Source of the DNA: Phytohabitans maris
Lineage (GTDB): Bacteria > Actinomycetota > Actinomycetes > Mycobacteriales > Micromonosporaceae
Assembly (NCBI RefSeq): GCF_031085175.1
Contig: NZ_JAVHUY010000061.1
Coordinates: forward strand, 1 to 61,107
Length of the DNA: 61,107 bases
Direction: 5' to 3'
Under the pieces are notes generated by a model, which was not told the DNA's origin, did no database searches, and saw nothing but the letters and a program-made list of their open reading frames with translations. This document shows positions 34,384-42,892 of this stretch, in pieces. Positions within the stretch are counted from its first letter, which is position 1, and every line of letters starts with the position of its first letter. The position numbers and the translations under genes are program-made.

Positions 34384-35448
34384 GTGTCGATCCGGATCGC
34401 GACGTTCAACGCCAACAACCTCTTCTCCCGCTGGTCCTTCGAGGCGGAGCTCCCCCGCACCCTCTCCGACAAGGCCCTGCCCACCCTCAACGCGAGCGCG
34501 GGCGAGGCGGCCGGCGTCGCGGGCAACGCCGCCACCGGTGCCCAGCCGGTGCCCACGCCCGAGGTCGTCGAGGTCACCGTGCCCGGCGACACGCCGCTGA
34601 CCGGTGTACTGCGGACGTTCCAGGGCAGGCTGGTGCGGGGCAAGGACCCCAAGGCCCGCGACTGGATCGCCCGCCGCATCGCCGCGCTCGACGCCGACGT
34701 GCTCTGCCTGCAGGAGGTGGAGGACCAGGACGCGCTGGACGCGTTCCACCGCGACGACCTGGCCAAGCGCGGTATCCAGTACCCGTTCCGGGTGGTCGTC
34801 GAGGGAAACGACCGGCGCCGCATCGACGTCGCGCTCTGCTCCCGCCTGCCGATCACCCGGATCAGCTCGTGGCGCTTCTGGCCCGGCGCGGACGGCAGCG
34901 CGGTGTTCAGCCGCGACCTGCTCCAGGCCGAGGTCACCGCCCCCGACGGCAAGCCGCTGCGGATCTTCGTCAACCACCTGAAGAGCCAGTTCATCCAGGA
35001 CGAGTTCAAGCTGAGCGCCGCCGAGGTCGAGGAGGAGCGCGCCCGGATCGACGCGCGCCGCACCGCGCAGGCGGTCGCGATCCGCACGATCCTGCGCAGG
35101 CTGCGGATGACCAGCCGGGTCGTGATGACCGGCGACATGAACGACGCCCCCGACTCCCCCACCCTCGCCGCGCTGGCCGACGCCGGCCTGGTCGAGCAGG
35201 TGGGCACGGGCACGACGATCCCGGGCCCGAAGCGCAACGGCGCGATGACCGAGGACGCGTTCGGCGACCTGAGCCCGCACATGTGGACCAACCGGCACCG
35301 GGCCAAGGGCGTGACCTCGTTCAACCTCTTCGACCAGATCTGGACCAGCCCCGACCTGCCGGTCGCCGCCGCCCACGTGATGCGCCGCACCCAGATCAGC
35401 GGCGACGGCTCCGACCACGACCCGGCCTGCGTCGACCTCGACCTCTGA
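34384..35448 (+). CDS. Endonuclease/exonuclease/phosphatase-fold protein
   Basis: 354 aa from GTG 34384. EEP fold: ATFNANNLF at the N-terminus, metal Glu in CLQEVED, NHLKSQF, GDMNDAPDS (catalytic Asp/Asn) and the C-terminal SDHDPACVDL. There is no signal peptide, so it is probably a cytoplasmic nuclease or phosphoesterase. An Ala/Gly/Pro-rich insert (about 40-75) follows the first strand. The gene ends 1 nt before repeat A copy 3. Confidence 0.9.
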   Translation: MSIRIATFNANNLFSRWSFEAELPRTLSDKALPTLNASAGEAAGVAGNAATGAQPVPTPEVVEVTVPGDTPLTGVLRTFQGRLVRGKDPKARDWIARRIAALDADVLCLQEVEDQDALDAFHRDDLAKRGIQYPFRVVVEGNDRRRIDVALCSRLPITRISSWRFWPGADGSAVFSRDLLQAEVTAPDGKPLRIFVNHLKSQFIQDEFKLSAAEVEEERARIDARRTAQAVAIRTILRRLRMTSRVVMTGDMNDAPDSPTLAALADAGLVEQVGTGTTIPGPKRNGAMTEDAFGDLSPHMWTNRHRAKGVTSFNLFDQIWTSPDLPVAAAHVMRRTQISGDGSDHDPACVDLDL

Positions 35449-35449
35449 C

Positions 35450-35503
35450 GTGATCGAAGCTCCCTTCACGTCGTTCTAGCGACTTGAGGGGAGCTTCGAT
35501 CAC
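35450..35503. repeat. Repeat family A, copy 3
   Basis: GTGATCGAAG at the left and CTTCGATCAC at the right, with the centre inverted relative to copies 1 and 4 (CGTCGTTCTAGCGAC). It lies between convergent genes, 1 nt past one stop and 17 nt past the other, as expected for a bidirectional terminator. Confidence 0.9.
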
Positions 35504-35520
35504 GGGGCTCGGGCGGCGGG

Positions 35521-36198
35521 TCAGTACGAGCCGACGTCCTCGGAGTGGGCCCAGGCGCCGCACGGGTCGTCGTAGCGGCCCTTGATGTAGCCGAGGCCCC
35601 ACTTGATCTGGGTGGCCGGGTTGGTCTCCCAGTCGGTGCCGGCCGAGGACATCTTGCCGCCCGGGTACGCCTGGGGGATGCCGTACGCGCCGGAGGAGGG
35701 GTTGCGGGCCTTGTGGTTCCAGCCGCTCTCCTTGGTCCACAGCTTGTCCAGGCAGGGCATCTGGTCGATGCCGAAGCCGCTGGCCAGCAGCAGCGCGCAG
35801 CCGGTCCTGCGGTTGCCGCTGTACTCGTTGCAGGAGGCCGGGATCGGGCCGCTGTACGGCTTGGGCTCCGCCTTGGCCTCCTCTTCCTCGCGCTTCCTGC
35901 GGCCGGCCGCGTCGGCGGCCTTGCGGGCCCGCTCGGCCTCGGTCTTCGCGGCGGCGGCCGCCTTCTCCGCGGCGGCGCGCTGGGCCTCCCGCTGGTGGGC
36001 GGTGGCGACCGTGTACTCCCGGTGGCGCTCCTTGAGGTACTCGACCTCCTGCTGGTCGGCGTCCGCGACGAGCTGCGCGCGGACACCCTCCCGCTGCGCC
36101 TCGCGGCCCTGCCCGAGGTGGTAGCCACCGCCGATGCCCGCGACGAGCAGCGCCAGGGCCAGCGCCCGGATGCCGAACCGGCTCCACAGCCGACGCAT
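35521..36198 (-). CDS. Lytic-transglycosylase-like exported protein
   Basis: 225 aa from ATG 36198. The N-terminal membrane anchor or signal is about 8-28 (ALALALLVAGIGGGYHLG), then a long charged coiled-coil segment rich in Ala/Glu/Arg (about 40-115). The C-terminal goose-lysozyme/SLT-like domain has catalytic Glu in WTKESGWNH, AYGIPQAYPG and WGLGYIKGRY. It probably cleaves peptidoglycan glycan strands at the cell surface. Four cysteines in the catalytic domain may form disulfides. Confidence 0.9.
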   Translation of the reverse strand: MRRLWSRFGIRALALALLVAGIGGGYHLGQGREAQREGVRAQLVADADQQEVEYLKERHREYTVATAHQREAQRAAAEKAAAAAKTEAERARKAADAAGRRKREEEEAKAEPKPYSGPIPASCNEYSGNRRTGCALLLASGFGIDQMPCLDKLWTKESGWNHKARNPSSGAYGIPQAYPGGKMSSAGTDWETNPATQIKWGLGYIKGRYDDPCGAWAHSEDVGSY

Positions 36199-36260
36199 GA
36201 ATCGTCCTCCTCGACAGCGAGTGAGCCGCGCCGCCGAGGATCCTGTCACAGATCGGGGAA

Positions 36261-37181
36261 CTACGCGGGGGTGGCCGCCCGCCGGATCCGCGCCAGCCTC
36301 GGCCGGGACGGCCAGCGCACGTCGCGTACCCAGCCCAGCTTTTCGAAGAGCCAGATCACCCGGGCCGAGATGTCGACCTCCCAGGGGCGTACGCCGTGGC
36401 GGGCGCAGGTCGGGTCGGCGTGGTGGAGGTTGTGCCAGGACTCGCCCATGCTGAGGATCGCCAAGGGCCAGAAGTTGGCGGAGCGGTCACGGGCGGCGAA
36501 GGGGCGCTCGCCGACCATGTGACAGACCGAGTTGACCGACCAGGTGACGTGGTGCAGCAGCGTCACGCGGACCAGGCTCGCCCAGAAGAACGCGGTCACC
36601 GCGCCCCACCACGACCAGGTGATCAGGCCGCCCATCACCGCGGGTGCCAGGAGCGTCACCGCGGTCCAGAGGCCGAACGTGCGGTGTACCAGGCGGATGT
36701 CGCGGTCGGCGAGCAGGTCGGGGGCGAAGCGTTCCTGGTTGGTCAGGTCGCGGTCGAGGATCCAGCCCAGGTGCGCGTGCCAGAAGCCGCGGGCGAGCGC
36801 CGCCGCCGACGTGCCGAACAGCCACGGCGAGTGCGGGTCGCCCTCCTGGTCGGAGAAGGCGTGGTGGCGGCGGTGGTCGGCCACCCAGTGCAGGATCGGC
36901 CCCTGCACCGCCATGCTGCCGGCGACGGCGAGCGCGACCCGCATCGGGCGGCCCGCCTTGAACGCGCCGTGCGTGAAGTAGCGGTGGAAGCCGACGGTGG
37001 CGCCCAGACAGGTGAAGACGTACCAGCCGGCGGCGAGGCCGACGTCCACCCAGGACAGTCCCCAGCCCCAGGCGATCGGCACGGCCGCGACCAGGGCGAG
37101 GAACGGAACGATGACGAACAGGTACACGGTCACGTGGGCGGGCAGCCCCCGCTTGCCACCCAGCAAAGCCTTGGGGCTCAC
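36261..37181 (-). CDS. Acyl-CoA / fatty-acid delta-9 desaturase
   Basis: 306 aa integral-membrane di-iron desaturase. Three His boxes: HRYFTH (about 66), HRRHH (about 103) and HNLHH (about 250). Paired hydrophobic segments lie at about 15-60 and 165-210. It inserts a cis double bond in saturated acyl chains, probably tuning membrane fluidity. No ferredoxin or cytochrome domain is fused, so an external electron donor is needed. Confidence 0.94.
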   Translation of the reverse strand: MSPKALLGGKRGLPAHVTVYLFVIVPFLALVAAVPIAWGWGLSWVDVGLAAGWYVFTCLGATVGFHRYFTHGAFKAGRPMRVALAVAGSMAVQGPILHWVADHRRHHAFSDQEGDPHSPWLFGTSAAALARGFWHAHLGWILDRDLTNQERFAPDLLADRDIRLVHRTFGLWTAVTLLAPAVMGGLITWSWWGAVTAFFWASLVRVTLLHHVTWSVNSVCHMVGERPFAARDRSANFWPLAILSMGESWHNLHHADPTCARHGVRPWEVDISARVIWLFEKLGWVRDVRWPSRPRLARIRRAATPA

Positions 37182-37261
37182 GGCTTCCGAGGCTAGACGA
37201 CCGGGTGGGCCACGGGGCTAACCGCGGCCCACCGCCCGATGAACGTCGCCCGTGCGGGCCG

Positions 37262-39136
37262 CTACTCGTACGGCGTCAGGAACTGCGCCGGCCGCAGCGC
37301 CTTGGACGAGACGCGGATGTCGCCGATCCAGCCGTAGAAGCCCTGCCCGTAGCCGAGGTCGAACGAGTTCGCCCCCACCACGAACGGCCGGCCCATGGTG
37401 CAGATGCCGGTGGAGGGCTGGGTGGGGTTGCGGGCGATCTTCGAACCGTCCACGTACACGGTGGTGCGGCGGGAGTCGTTGACCACCGCGAGGTGCGTCC
37501 ACCGCCCGACCGGCAGCGCGTGGCTCCACGAGGTGGGGTCGGCGTCCTGCTCCTGCGGGTACACGACGAACTGCAGGAAGCGCTCCGGCGAGATGTTGAG
37601 GCTGCACGTCGGCTCGAGCGGGGACCAGCCGGTGGTCTTGCCCGCGTCGCCGTTGCGCCCCTCCCAGTTGAGGATGCCCATCCACGCGTGGTCGCCCTCG
37701 AACGGGTCGGGCAGCTTGACGAAGACCTCGATCGTGTACCCGGTCAGGAACTTCATGCTGTTGATCGGCGCGTCCGGCCCGGCCCGGAGGATCGCGCCGC
37801 GGTCCGGGCTCTTGCCGCCGTCGAAGCGGAGGCTGGCGTGCGCGGGCTGGCCCGGGTGGTGCTCGTCCGACCAGGTCACCACCTCGGGGGCGCTGGTGTG
37901 CAGCCGCTGCAGGGTGAGGTCGTTGCCGTTGCCGGTGAGGTCGCGGGCGACGGCGCCGGCCGGTACCGGGGCGCCCGCGCTCACGGCGCCGTTGAGGCCG
38001 GAGCGGTCGAAGCGCCAGTACGCCACGGTGGTGCGCGACACCACCGCGGCGGCCGGCCGGGGCGCGGGCGGGGTGACCGGCGCGAAGCCCTGGAAGCGGG
38101 CCGCGAAGTCGATGTCCACAGTGAACCGGTCGACCGGGCCGGTCAGCTCGATCGTCTCGGCTTCGAGGGGCGAGCGCTTGGCCGGGTCACGGGCCAGGAA
38201 CCACGGCGAGAACGTCTCCACGTCGATCACGCCGCGCACCAGGTCGAAGTGGTACAGCCGGATCATGGCCGCGCCACCGTAGTACCGGTCCTGGTAGTTG
38301 GTGATGTGCACGTGGACGTCGCGGCCGGCGTCGTTGGTGAGCGTGGTCCGGCCGGGCGGCCAGTAGTGCCCGTTGAGCGTCAGGAACACCTGGTCGTTGC
38401 GGCGGACCAGCCGGTCCCAGAGCCGCTGCCCGTTGCCGGACAGGTGCGCCTGGCCGTTCTCCTCGGCGAAGGCCAGGTCGTGGGTGGTGAGGACGACGGG
38501 GGTACGCGGGTGCGCGTCGATCACGCCCTGCGCCCAGGCCAGCCCGGCGTCGGAGACCCGCCAGTCGAGCGCGAGCACCAGCCACTCCCGCCCGCCGGCC
38601 GCGATCACGTGATAGCTGTTGTACCCGTCCGGCGAGGCCCCGCCGAAGCTGGGGACGTTCGCAAACCGCCGCGGGCCGAACGCGCGCAGGTACGCCGAGT
38701 CGCCGCGCTGGTCGTCGCCGCCGCGGATGTCGTGGTTGCCGGCCAGGACGCTGTACGGCACCTTCCCGTCGATCAGCCGGAACGCCTGGTCCGCCAGGCC
38801 GATCTCGTGGTCGCTGCCGTGCTCGGTGACGTCGCCGAGGTGCGTCATGAACGCGATGTTCGCCTCGGCCCGCTCCTGCTTCAGGTACCGGAACGTCGCC
38901 TCCAGGGGCGCCGGGTTGGAGCTGTCCTCGTCGAAGAGGTACTGCGTGTCCGGCAGCACGGCGAGCGCGAAGCGCGGGCTCTGCCAGTCGAAGCCGCCGC
39001 TCCCGCCGCTCTGTGCCGATGCCGGCTCACCACCCGCGAGCAGGCCGACCGCGGGCGCGGCGACGAGCGCGGCGGCCGCGGGGGCGGCGAGCAGGGTGCG
39101 GCGCCCGACCCCGGGCGCCTTGCGGTCGTTGTCCAT
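37262..39136 (-). CDS. Secreted metallophosphoesterase with LamG domain
   Basis: 624 aa; ATG 39136 follows GGGGAGG. The Tat-like signal has GRRTLLAAPAAAALVA. The calcineurin-like domain (about 50-310) has LPDTQY, HLGDVTEHG, AGNHDIRGG and a late metal-His region. The C-terminal LamG/concanavalin-type domain (about 380-620) has TIEVFVKLPD, WTHLAVVNDSRRTTVYVDG and WIGDIRVS. It is probably an extracellular phosphodiesterase or phosphatase that binds carbohydrate or surface material through LamG. Confidence 0.9.
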   Translation of the reverse strand: MDNDRKAPGVGRRTLLAAPAAAALVAAPAVGLLAGGEPASAQSGGSGGFDWQSPRFALAVLPDTQYLFDEDSSNPAPLEATFRYLKQERAEANIAFMTHLGDVTEHGSDHEIGLADQAFRLIDGKVPYSVLAGNHDIRGGDDQRGDSAYLRAFGPRRFANVPSFGGASPDGYNSYHVIAAGGREWLVLALDWRVSDAGLAWAQGVIDAHPRTPVVLTTHDLAFAEENGQAHLSGNGQRLWDRLVRRNDQVFLTLNGHYWPPGRTTLTNDAGRDVHVHITNYQDRYYGGAAMIRLYHFDLVRGVIDVETFSPWFLARDPAKRSPLEAETIELTGPVDRFTVDIDFAARFQGFAPVTPPAPRPAAAVVSRTTVAYWRFDRSGLNGAVSAGAPVPAGAVARDLTGNGNDLTLQRLHTSAPEVVTWSDEHHPGQPAHASLRFDGGKSPDRGAILRAGPDAPINSMKFLTGYTIEVFVKLPDPFEGDHAWMGILNWEGRNGDAGKTTGWSPLEPTCSLNISPERFLQFVVYPQEQDADPTSWSHALPVGRWTHLAVVNDSRRTTVYVDGSKIARNPTQPSTGICTMGRPFVVGANSFDLGYGQGFYGWIGDIRVSSKALRPAQFLTPYE

Positions 39137-39238
39137 TCGGAACCTCCCCAACACCAGGTAACGGCCGTGACTCTCGCCGCCCCTGGTGAAGGCACGGTTG
39201 CGCGACCTCCAACGCCGGCTGCCACCCGCTCGAAGTCT

Positions 39239-39256
39239 CCGCGATCTTGATCGCGG
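39239..39256. promoter_or_regulatory. Palindrome upstream of the phosphoesterase gene
   Basis: CCGCGATCTTGATCGCGG has 8-bp perfect arms with a 2-nt centre, about 100 bp upstream of the start. It could be an operator or a hairpin linked to the adjacent repeat C/D block. Confidence 0.4.
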
Positions 39257-39275
39257 TTTGCGCTTCCCGACGACG

Positions 39276-39383
39276 GAGGGTGAGGCCGCGGGAATGCACC
39301 CCAAGAAAACGCTCCGCTGCGCTCCACGTTTCCCCGGGGGCCCCGCGCGACGGTCCGGACCACGACGGGCGTCGCGGTAGCCC
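39276..39383. repeat. Repeat family C, copy 3, interrupted by D copy 3
   Basis: On the minus strand this reads GGGCTACCGCGACGCCCG and continues as in other C copies up to ACCGTCGC. A 53-bp D element (39294-39346) interrupts it, and the C sequence resumes as TCCCGCGGCCTCACCCT. Removing the D insert restores the uninterrupted C sequence. Confidence 0.85.
39294..39346. mobile_element. Repeat family D, copy 3, inserted in repeat C
   Basis: A 53-bp insert with outer ends ATGCACCCC and GGGGGCCCCGC that matches D copies at 23128 and 23948. Inner bases AAAACGCTCCG and CTCCACGTTT can pair. No clear target duplication is seen (at most a GC dinucleotide). Confidence 0.8.
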
Positions 39384-39403
39384 GCTGAAATTCTGGGTTT
39401 TGG

Positions 39404-40185
39404 TCAGCGGAGGCCAGCGGCGCGGAGCCGCTCGGGGAGGGTGGCGAGGCGGTCGACGGGCTCGGCGCTGAAGACGAACCGGATGTGCCGCGCGGCCACC
39501 GCGTCGCCCCAGCCGGTCATCGCGGTCGCCGCGACCGCGCCGTCGCGCAGCAGGCGGCGCGAGGCCTCGGCCGGGTCGACGCCCATCGCGACCGTGTCGA
39601 GCAGCAGCGACCAGCCACCCGCCGGGCGCACCAGCGGGAGGCCGGCCAGGCTCGTGAGGATGGTGTCGCGGCGGCGCTGCAGCTCGGCGGTGGCCGCCGA
39701 CACGTGCGCGTGGTCGCCGCGCAGGACGGCGGTCGCGGCCGCGCGGGCGATGCCCACCGGCGTGGTGGTGTTGTAGACGTGGGCCCAGCCGACGTGCTCC
39801 ACAAGGGAGGGTGGGCCGGCGACCCAGCCGACCCGCCAGCCGATCATGCGGAACTCCTTGGAGAGCGAGCCGATCACCAGCGTCCGCTCGGCCATGCCCG
39901 GCTCGCGCACCGGGTGGACGAACGGGCGGCCGTCGAAGAGCAGGCTCTCCATCGCGCCGTCGTAGACGAGCAGCAGGTCACGCTCGCGGCACAGGTCGCA
40001 GACCGCGCGCCACTCCTCCTCGTCGAGCACCGCGCCGGAGGGCATGGAGGGGCTCATCAGCAGCAGCGCGCGGGTGGCCGGCCCCACCGCGGCGCGCAGC
40101 GCGTCCAGGTCGAGGCGCCACTCGCCGCCGACCACCCGGTACGGCGCGAAGCGGGGCACGCCGCCGACCAGGCGCACCCGGTTCC
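39404..40185 (-). pseudogene. 5'-truncated class I/II aminotransferase
   Basis: The readable part starts VRLVGGVPRFAPYRVV and covers only the C-terminal two-thirds of a PLP aminotransferase. SPSMPSGAVL (usually SPSNPTG), VYDGAMESL for the Asp-x-x region, the PLP-Lys in SLSKEFRMIGWRVGW and the C-terminal domain with HIRFVFSAEP are present. About 110 N-terminal residues, including the first cofactor-binding loop, are absent. Upstream of ~40185 the frame is antisense to the XRE gene and unlike any aminotransferase. A deletion junction is the simplest reading, and activity is unlikely. Confidence 0.8.
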
Positions 40186-40688
40186 GCGCTCTCCGCGAGG
40201 CGCGCGGCCTGTCGGTGGTGGCTCTCGCCGAGCGGAGCGGCGTCGGCCGCGCCACGCTCACCAACCTCGAGGCCGGGCGCGGCAACCCCACGATCGACAC
40301 CCTCTACGCGCTCGCGGACGCGCTCGGCGCCGCGCTGGGCGACCTCATCGACGAGCCGGCCCGCACCCGGGTCGAGGTGGTGCGCGCCGGTCGCGGCACG
40401 CGGGTGGAGGGGGCGGTCTCCGCCCGCCTTCTCGATCGGGTACGCGGGCAGCGGCTCGCCGAGCTCTACGAGGTGGACTTCGCCACCACCGCCCGCCACG
40501 CCGACCCGCACCCGGCCGGCGTGACCGAGTCGCTGCTCGTGGTGACCGGCCGGCTCCGCGTCGGCCCGGTGGCCGGGCCGGCGGAGTTGGGACCGGGCGA
40601 CCTCATCCGGTTTCCCGGCGACGTCCCCCACGTGTACCAGGCGATCGGTGGCCCGGCGCGCGGCGTGCTGGTGATGGCCCATCCTTGA
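40176..40688 (+). pseudogene. 5'-truncated XRE-cupin regulator
   Basis: The frame encodes an XRE helix-turn-helix (RALREARGLSVVALAERSGVGRATLTNLEAGRGNPTIDTL) and a cupin domain (TESLLVVTGRLRVGP, GPGDLIRFPGDVPHVYQA). The expected 10-20 N-terminal residues and start codon are gone; the only upstream in-frame starts (ATG 40044, GTG 40074) lie inside the antisense aminotransferase remnant and would add a nonsense leader. In intact genomes such a regulator is often divergent from the enzyme gene it controls, which fits the aminotransferase partner. Confidence 0.75.
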
Positions 40689-40737
40689 TGGGGGCGCCTC
40701 CTTGACGGGGCGTGCTACTGGCGTTAGCTTTGCGGCT

Positions 40738-41301
40738 ATGGTGCGTAGTTACCGGGCCGGTCTCTCCACCGCGGCCGTGGTCGAGGCCGCGCTCGCCATC
40801 ATCGACGAGCAGGGCCCCGCCGCGCTCACCCTGGCCGCGGTCGCGCAGCGCACCGGGGTCGCCGCCCCGTCGCTGTACAAGCACGTGGGGAGCCTCGCCG
40901 AGCTGCGCACGCTGGTCGGCGCGCGGGTGCTGGAGGAGATGACCGAGCGCTTCACCCGCGCCGTGATCGGCCGCTCCGGCGACGACGCGGTCGAGGTGCT
41001 GATGCGCGATTACCGGGCGTACGTCACCGCCCACCCCGCCCGCTACGCCGCCACCCCCGCCGACCCCCTGCACGACCCGCGCATCGCCGAGGCGGGGCAG
41101 CGGCTGCTGGAGGTCTTCCTGGCGGTGCTGCGCGGGTACGGCCTGACCGACTCCGACGCCATCCACACGACGCGCTGCGTGCGCGCGGTCGTGCACGGGT
41201 TCGCGTCGATCGAGGCCAGTGGCGGCTTCGGCCTGCCCGAGGACCTCGACGAGACGTACGCCCGCCTGATCCGGATGACGATCGCCGGCCTCCCCCGCTG
41301 A
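40738..41301 (+). CDS. TetR-family regulator
   Basis: 187 aa from ATG 40738. The N-terminal HTH (about 6-55) has VVEAALAIIDEQGPAALTLAAVAQRTGVAAPSLYKHVGSLAELRTLV. The C-terminal TetR_C/WHG-like domain (about 80-180) has RDYRAYVTAHPARYAATP and CVRAVVHGFASIEASGGFG. The ligand is unknown. It starts 49 bp after the truncated XRE gene and converges on the FAD monooxygenase gene. Confidence 0.9.
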   Translation: MVRSYRAGLSTAAVVEAALAIIDEQGPAALTLAAVAQRTGVAAPSLYKHVGSLAELRTLVGARVLEEMTERFTRAVIGRSGDDAVEVLMRDYRAYVTAHPARYAATPADPLHDPRIAEAGQRLLEVFLAVLRGYGLTDSDAIHTTRCVRAVVHGFASIEASGGFGLPEDLDETYARLIRMTIAGLPR

Positions 41302-41437
41302 CCCCACCTCCCGGCGCCTGCCGGAGGCGGGCTGGGCAGCCGCGTGCCGGTTGGCCGTCGCGGCGCGGGTGGGGCGCACCTGCGCGGCGGCCGGGTGGAC
41401 ACAGGTCGCGAGCGGCGCGTCGCGGCCGGGTCGGTGT

Positions 41438-41494
41438 CCAGCGGTACCGGAAGTACCTTATGAGGCCGCCATAAGGTACTTCCGGTACCGCTGG
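41438..41494. repeat. 57-bp palindrome with 25-bp perfect arms
   Basis: Left arm begins CCAGCGGTACCGGAAGTACC (41438-41462), loop AGGCCGC (41463-41469), right arm 41470-41494 is its exact complement. It lies between the convergent TetR and monooxygenase genes (137 and 37 nt from the stops), the position expected for a bidirectional terminator. No second copy is seen in the window. Confidence 0.85.
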
Positions 41495-41530
41495 TGCCCG
41501 CCTCGCGGGACGTCGCGGCTCGACGGCTCT

Positions 41531-42883
41531 TCAGAGCGGCGGTGCCGTCAGTGGCGGGCCGGGGCGGCCACGCATGACGCGGGCCAGCACGGCGGGGCGC
41601 ATCAGGGCGGTGGGGGGCGCGACCAGGTGGAGCACGTCGGTGAGGACGCGGCACACGTACGCGTCGCGGTTGGCGACGTCGGTGGTCCGGTCCAGGTACC
41701 AGCGGGACAGCCGGTCCCCACGCCGCCGGGGCCCGGCCGTCGTCGGGTAACGCAGGTCGGCGCCGGTCGCGATCGCCCACGCGGGCGCGCTGGCGCGGGC
41801 GACCGCGGCCTGGGTGGTGCGGTCGAGCCGGCCCCGGCCGCGCAGGTGCTCGCCGAGCAGCAGCGCGTGCAGCGCCGCCACGCTCATGCCCTGACCGTAG
41901 ATCGGGTTGAACGCGCACGCCGCGTCGCCCACCACCGCGAGCCCGTCCGGCCAGCGCGCCATCTCCTCGTAGTGGCGGCGGTGGTTGGCCATCTGCCGGA
42001 AGCCGTGCACCGCCGAGTCGGGCTCGGCGTCGCGGATCGCGTCGTAGATGACCGGGCTGCGCAGGTCGCGCGCGAACTCCAGGAACCCGGCGTCGTCGGT
42101 CGGGGGCGCGTCGCCGGCGATGCCGGCCAGCGTCGCCATCCAGCGGTCACCCTCGATCGGGTACAGCACGCCGCCGCGTGAGGTGTGCGGGATCTCGGGC
42201 ATGAGCAGGATCGTCTTCCACCCCTTGGCGGTGCCCGGCGGCAGCCGGAAGCGGCGGCTGGAGTAGCCGAGCCCGGAGTCGATCCGCGTCTCGGCCGGCC
42301 GGCCGTAGCCGAGCCCCTCCAGCCACTGCGGCGTGCGCGAGCCGCGCCCGCTCGCGTCGACCACCACGGACGCGGGCAGGAACTCGATCTCGCCGCTCTC
42401 CCGCGAGCGGACCTCCACCCCGCTGACCGCGCCGCTGCCGCCCGAGGCCGCGCCGGCGCCGACCGAGACGCCGAGCCCGATCACGTCGGAGCCGTCGCGG
42501 AACACCACCCGCGGGTCCTCGGCCAGCCGCCGCCGGACCGTCCAGTCGATCAGCTCGCGGCTGGCGCCGACCAGCTGGTGGGTGGCCGGAAACCGCTCCC
42601 GCCAGCTGGTCGCGCTCAGGTAGAGGAAGTCGGTGGGGGCGGCGACCGGCACCGCGCCGCGGTCGGCCAGCTCGGCGACCAGCCCGGGAAACAGGCGGTC
42701 GAGCGCCCGCTGCCCGGACGTGATGAGCACGTGCAGGTGGTGCGCCTGCGGCACGCCCTTGCGCACCGCCGGCGCGTCCGGGTAGCGATCGCGGTCGATC
42801 ACCGTCACCCGCTCGGCGTGGTCGGCGAGGGCACGGGCGGCGCAGAGCCCGGCGAGGCTGCCACCGACGACGACCGCATGCAT
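41531..42883 (-). CDS. FAD-dependent oxidoreductase/monooxygenase
   Basis: 450 aa. The N-terminal dinucleotide motif is VVVGGSLAGLCAARALADHAERVTVIDRD. A GD motif (LAVVGDAACAFNPIYGQGMSVAALHALLLG) binds the FAD ribityl chain. It resembles geranylgeranyl reductase- and squalene epoxidase-like hydroxylases, including RKGVPQAHHLHVL near the start. The substrate is unknown. No biosynthetic neighbours are seen; the next gene upstream on the strand is the GH92 enzyme, 9 bp away. Confidence 0.88.
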   Translation of the reverse strand: MHAVVVGGSLAGLCAARALADHAERVTVIDRDRYPDAPAVRKGVPQAHHLHVLITSGQRALDRLFPGLVAELADRGAVPVAAPTDFLYLSATSWRERFPATHQLVGASRELIDWTVRRRLAEDPRVVFRDGSDVIGLGVSVGAGAASGGSGAVSGVEVRSRESGEIEFLPASVVVDASGRGSRTPQWLEGLGYGRPAETRIDSGLGYSSRRFRLPPGTAKGWKTILLMPEIPHTSRGGVLYPIEGDRWMATLAGIAGDAPPTDDAGFLEFARDLRSPVIYDAIRDAEPDSAVHGFRQMANHRRHYEEMARWPDGLAVVGDAACAFNPIYGQGMSVAALHALLLGEHLRGRGRLDRTTQAAVARASAPAWAIATGADLRYPTTAGPRRRGDRLSRWYLDRTTDVANRDAYVCRVLTDVLHLVAPPTALMRPAVLARVMRGRPGPPLTAPPL

Positions 42884-42892
42884 CCACCCATC

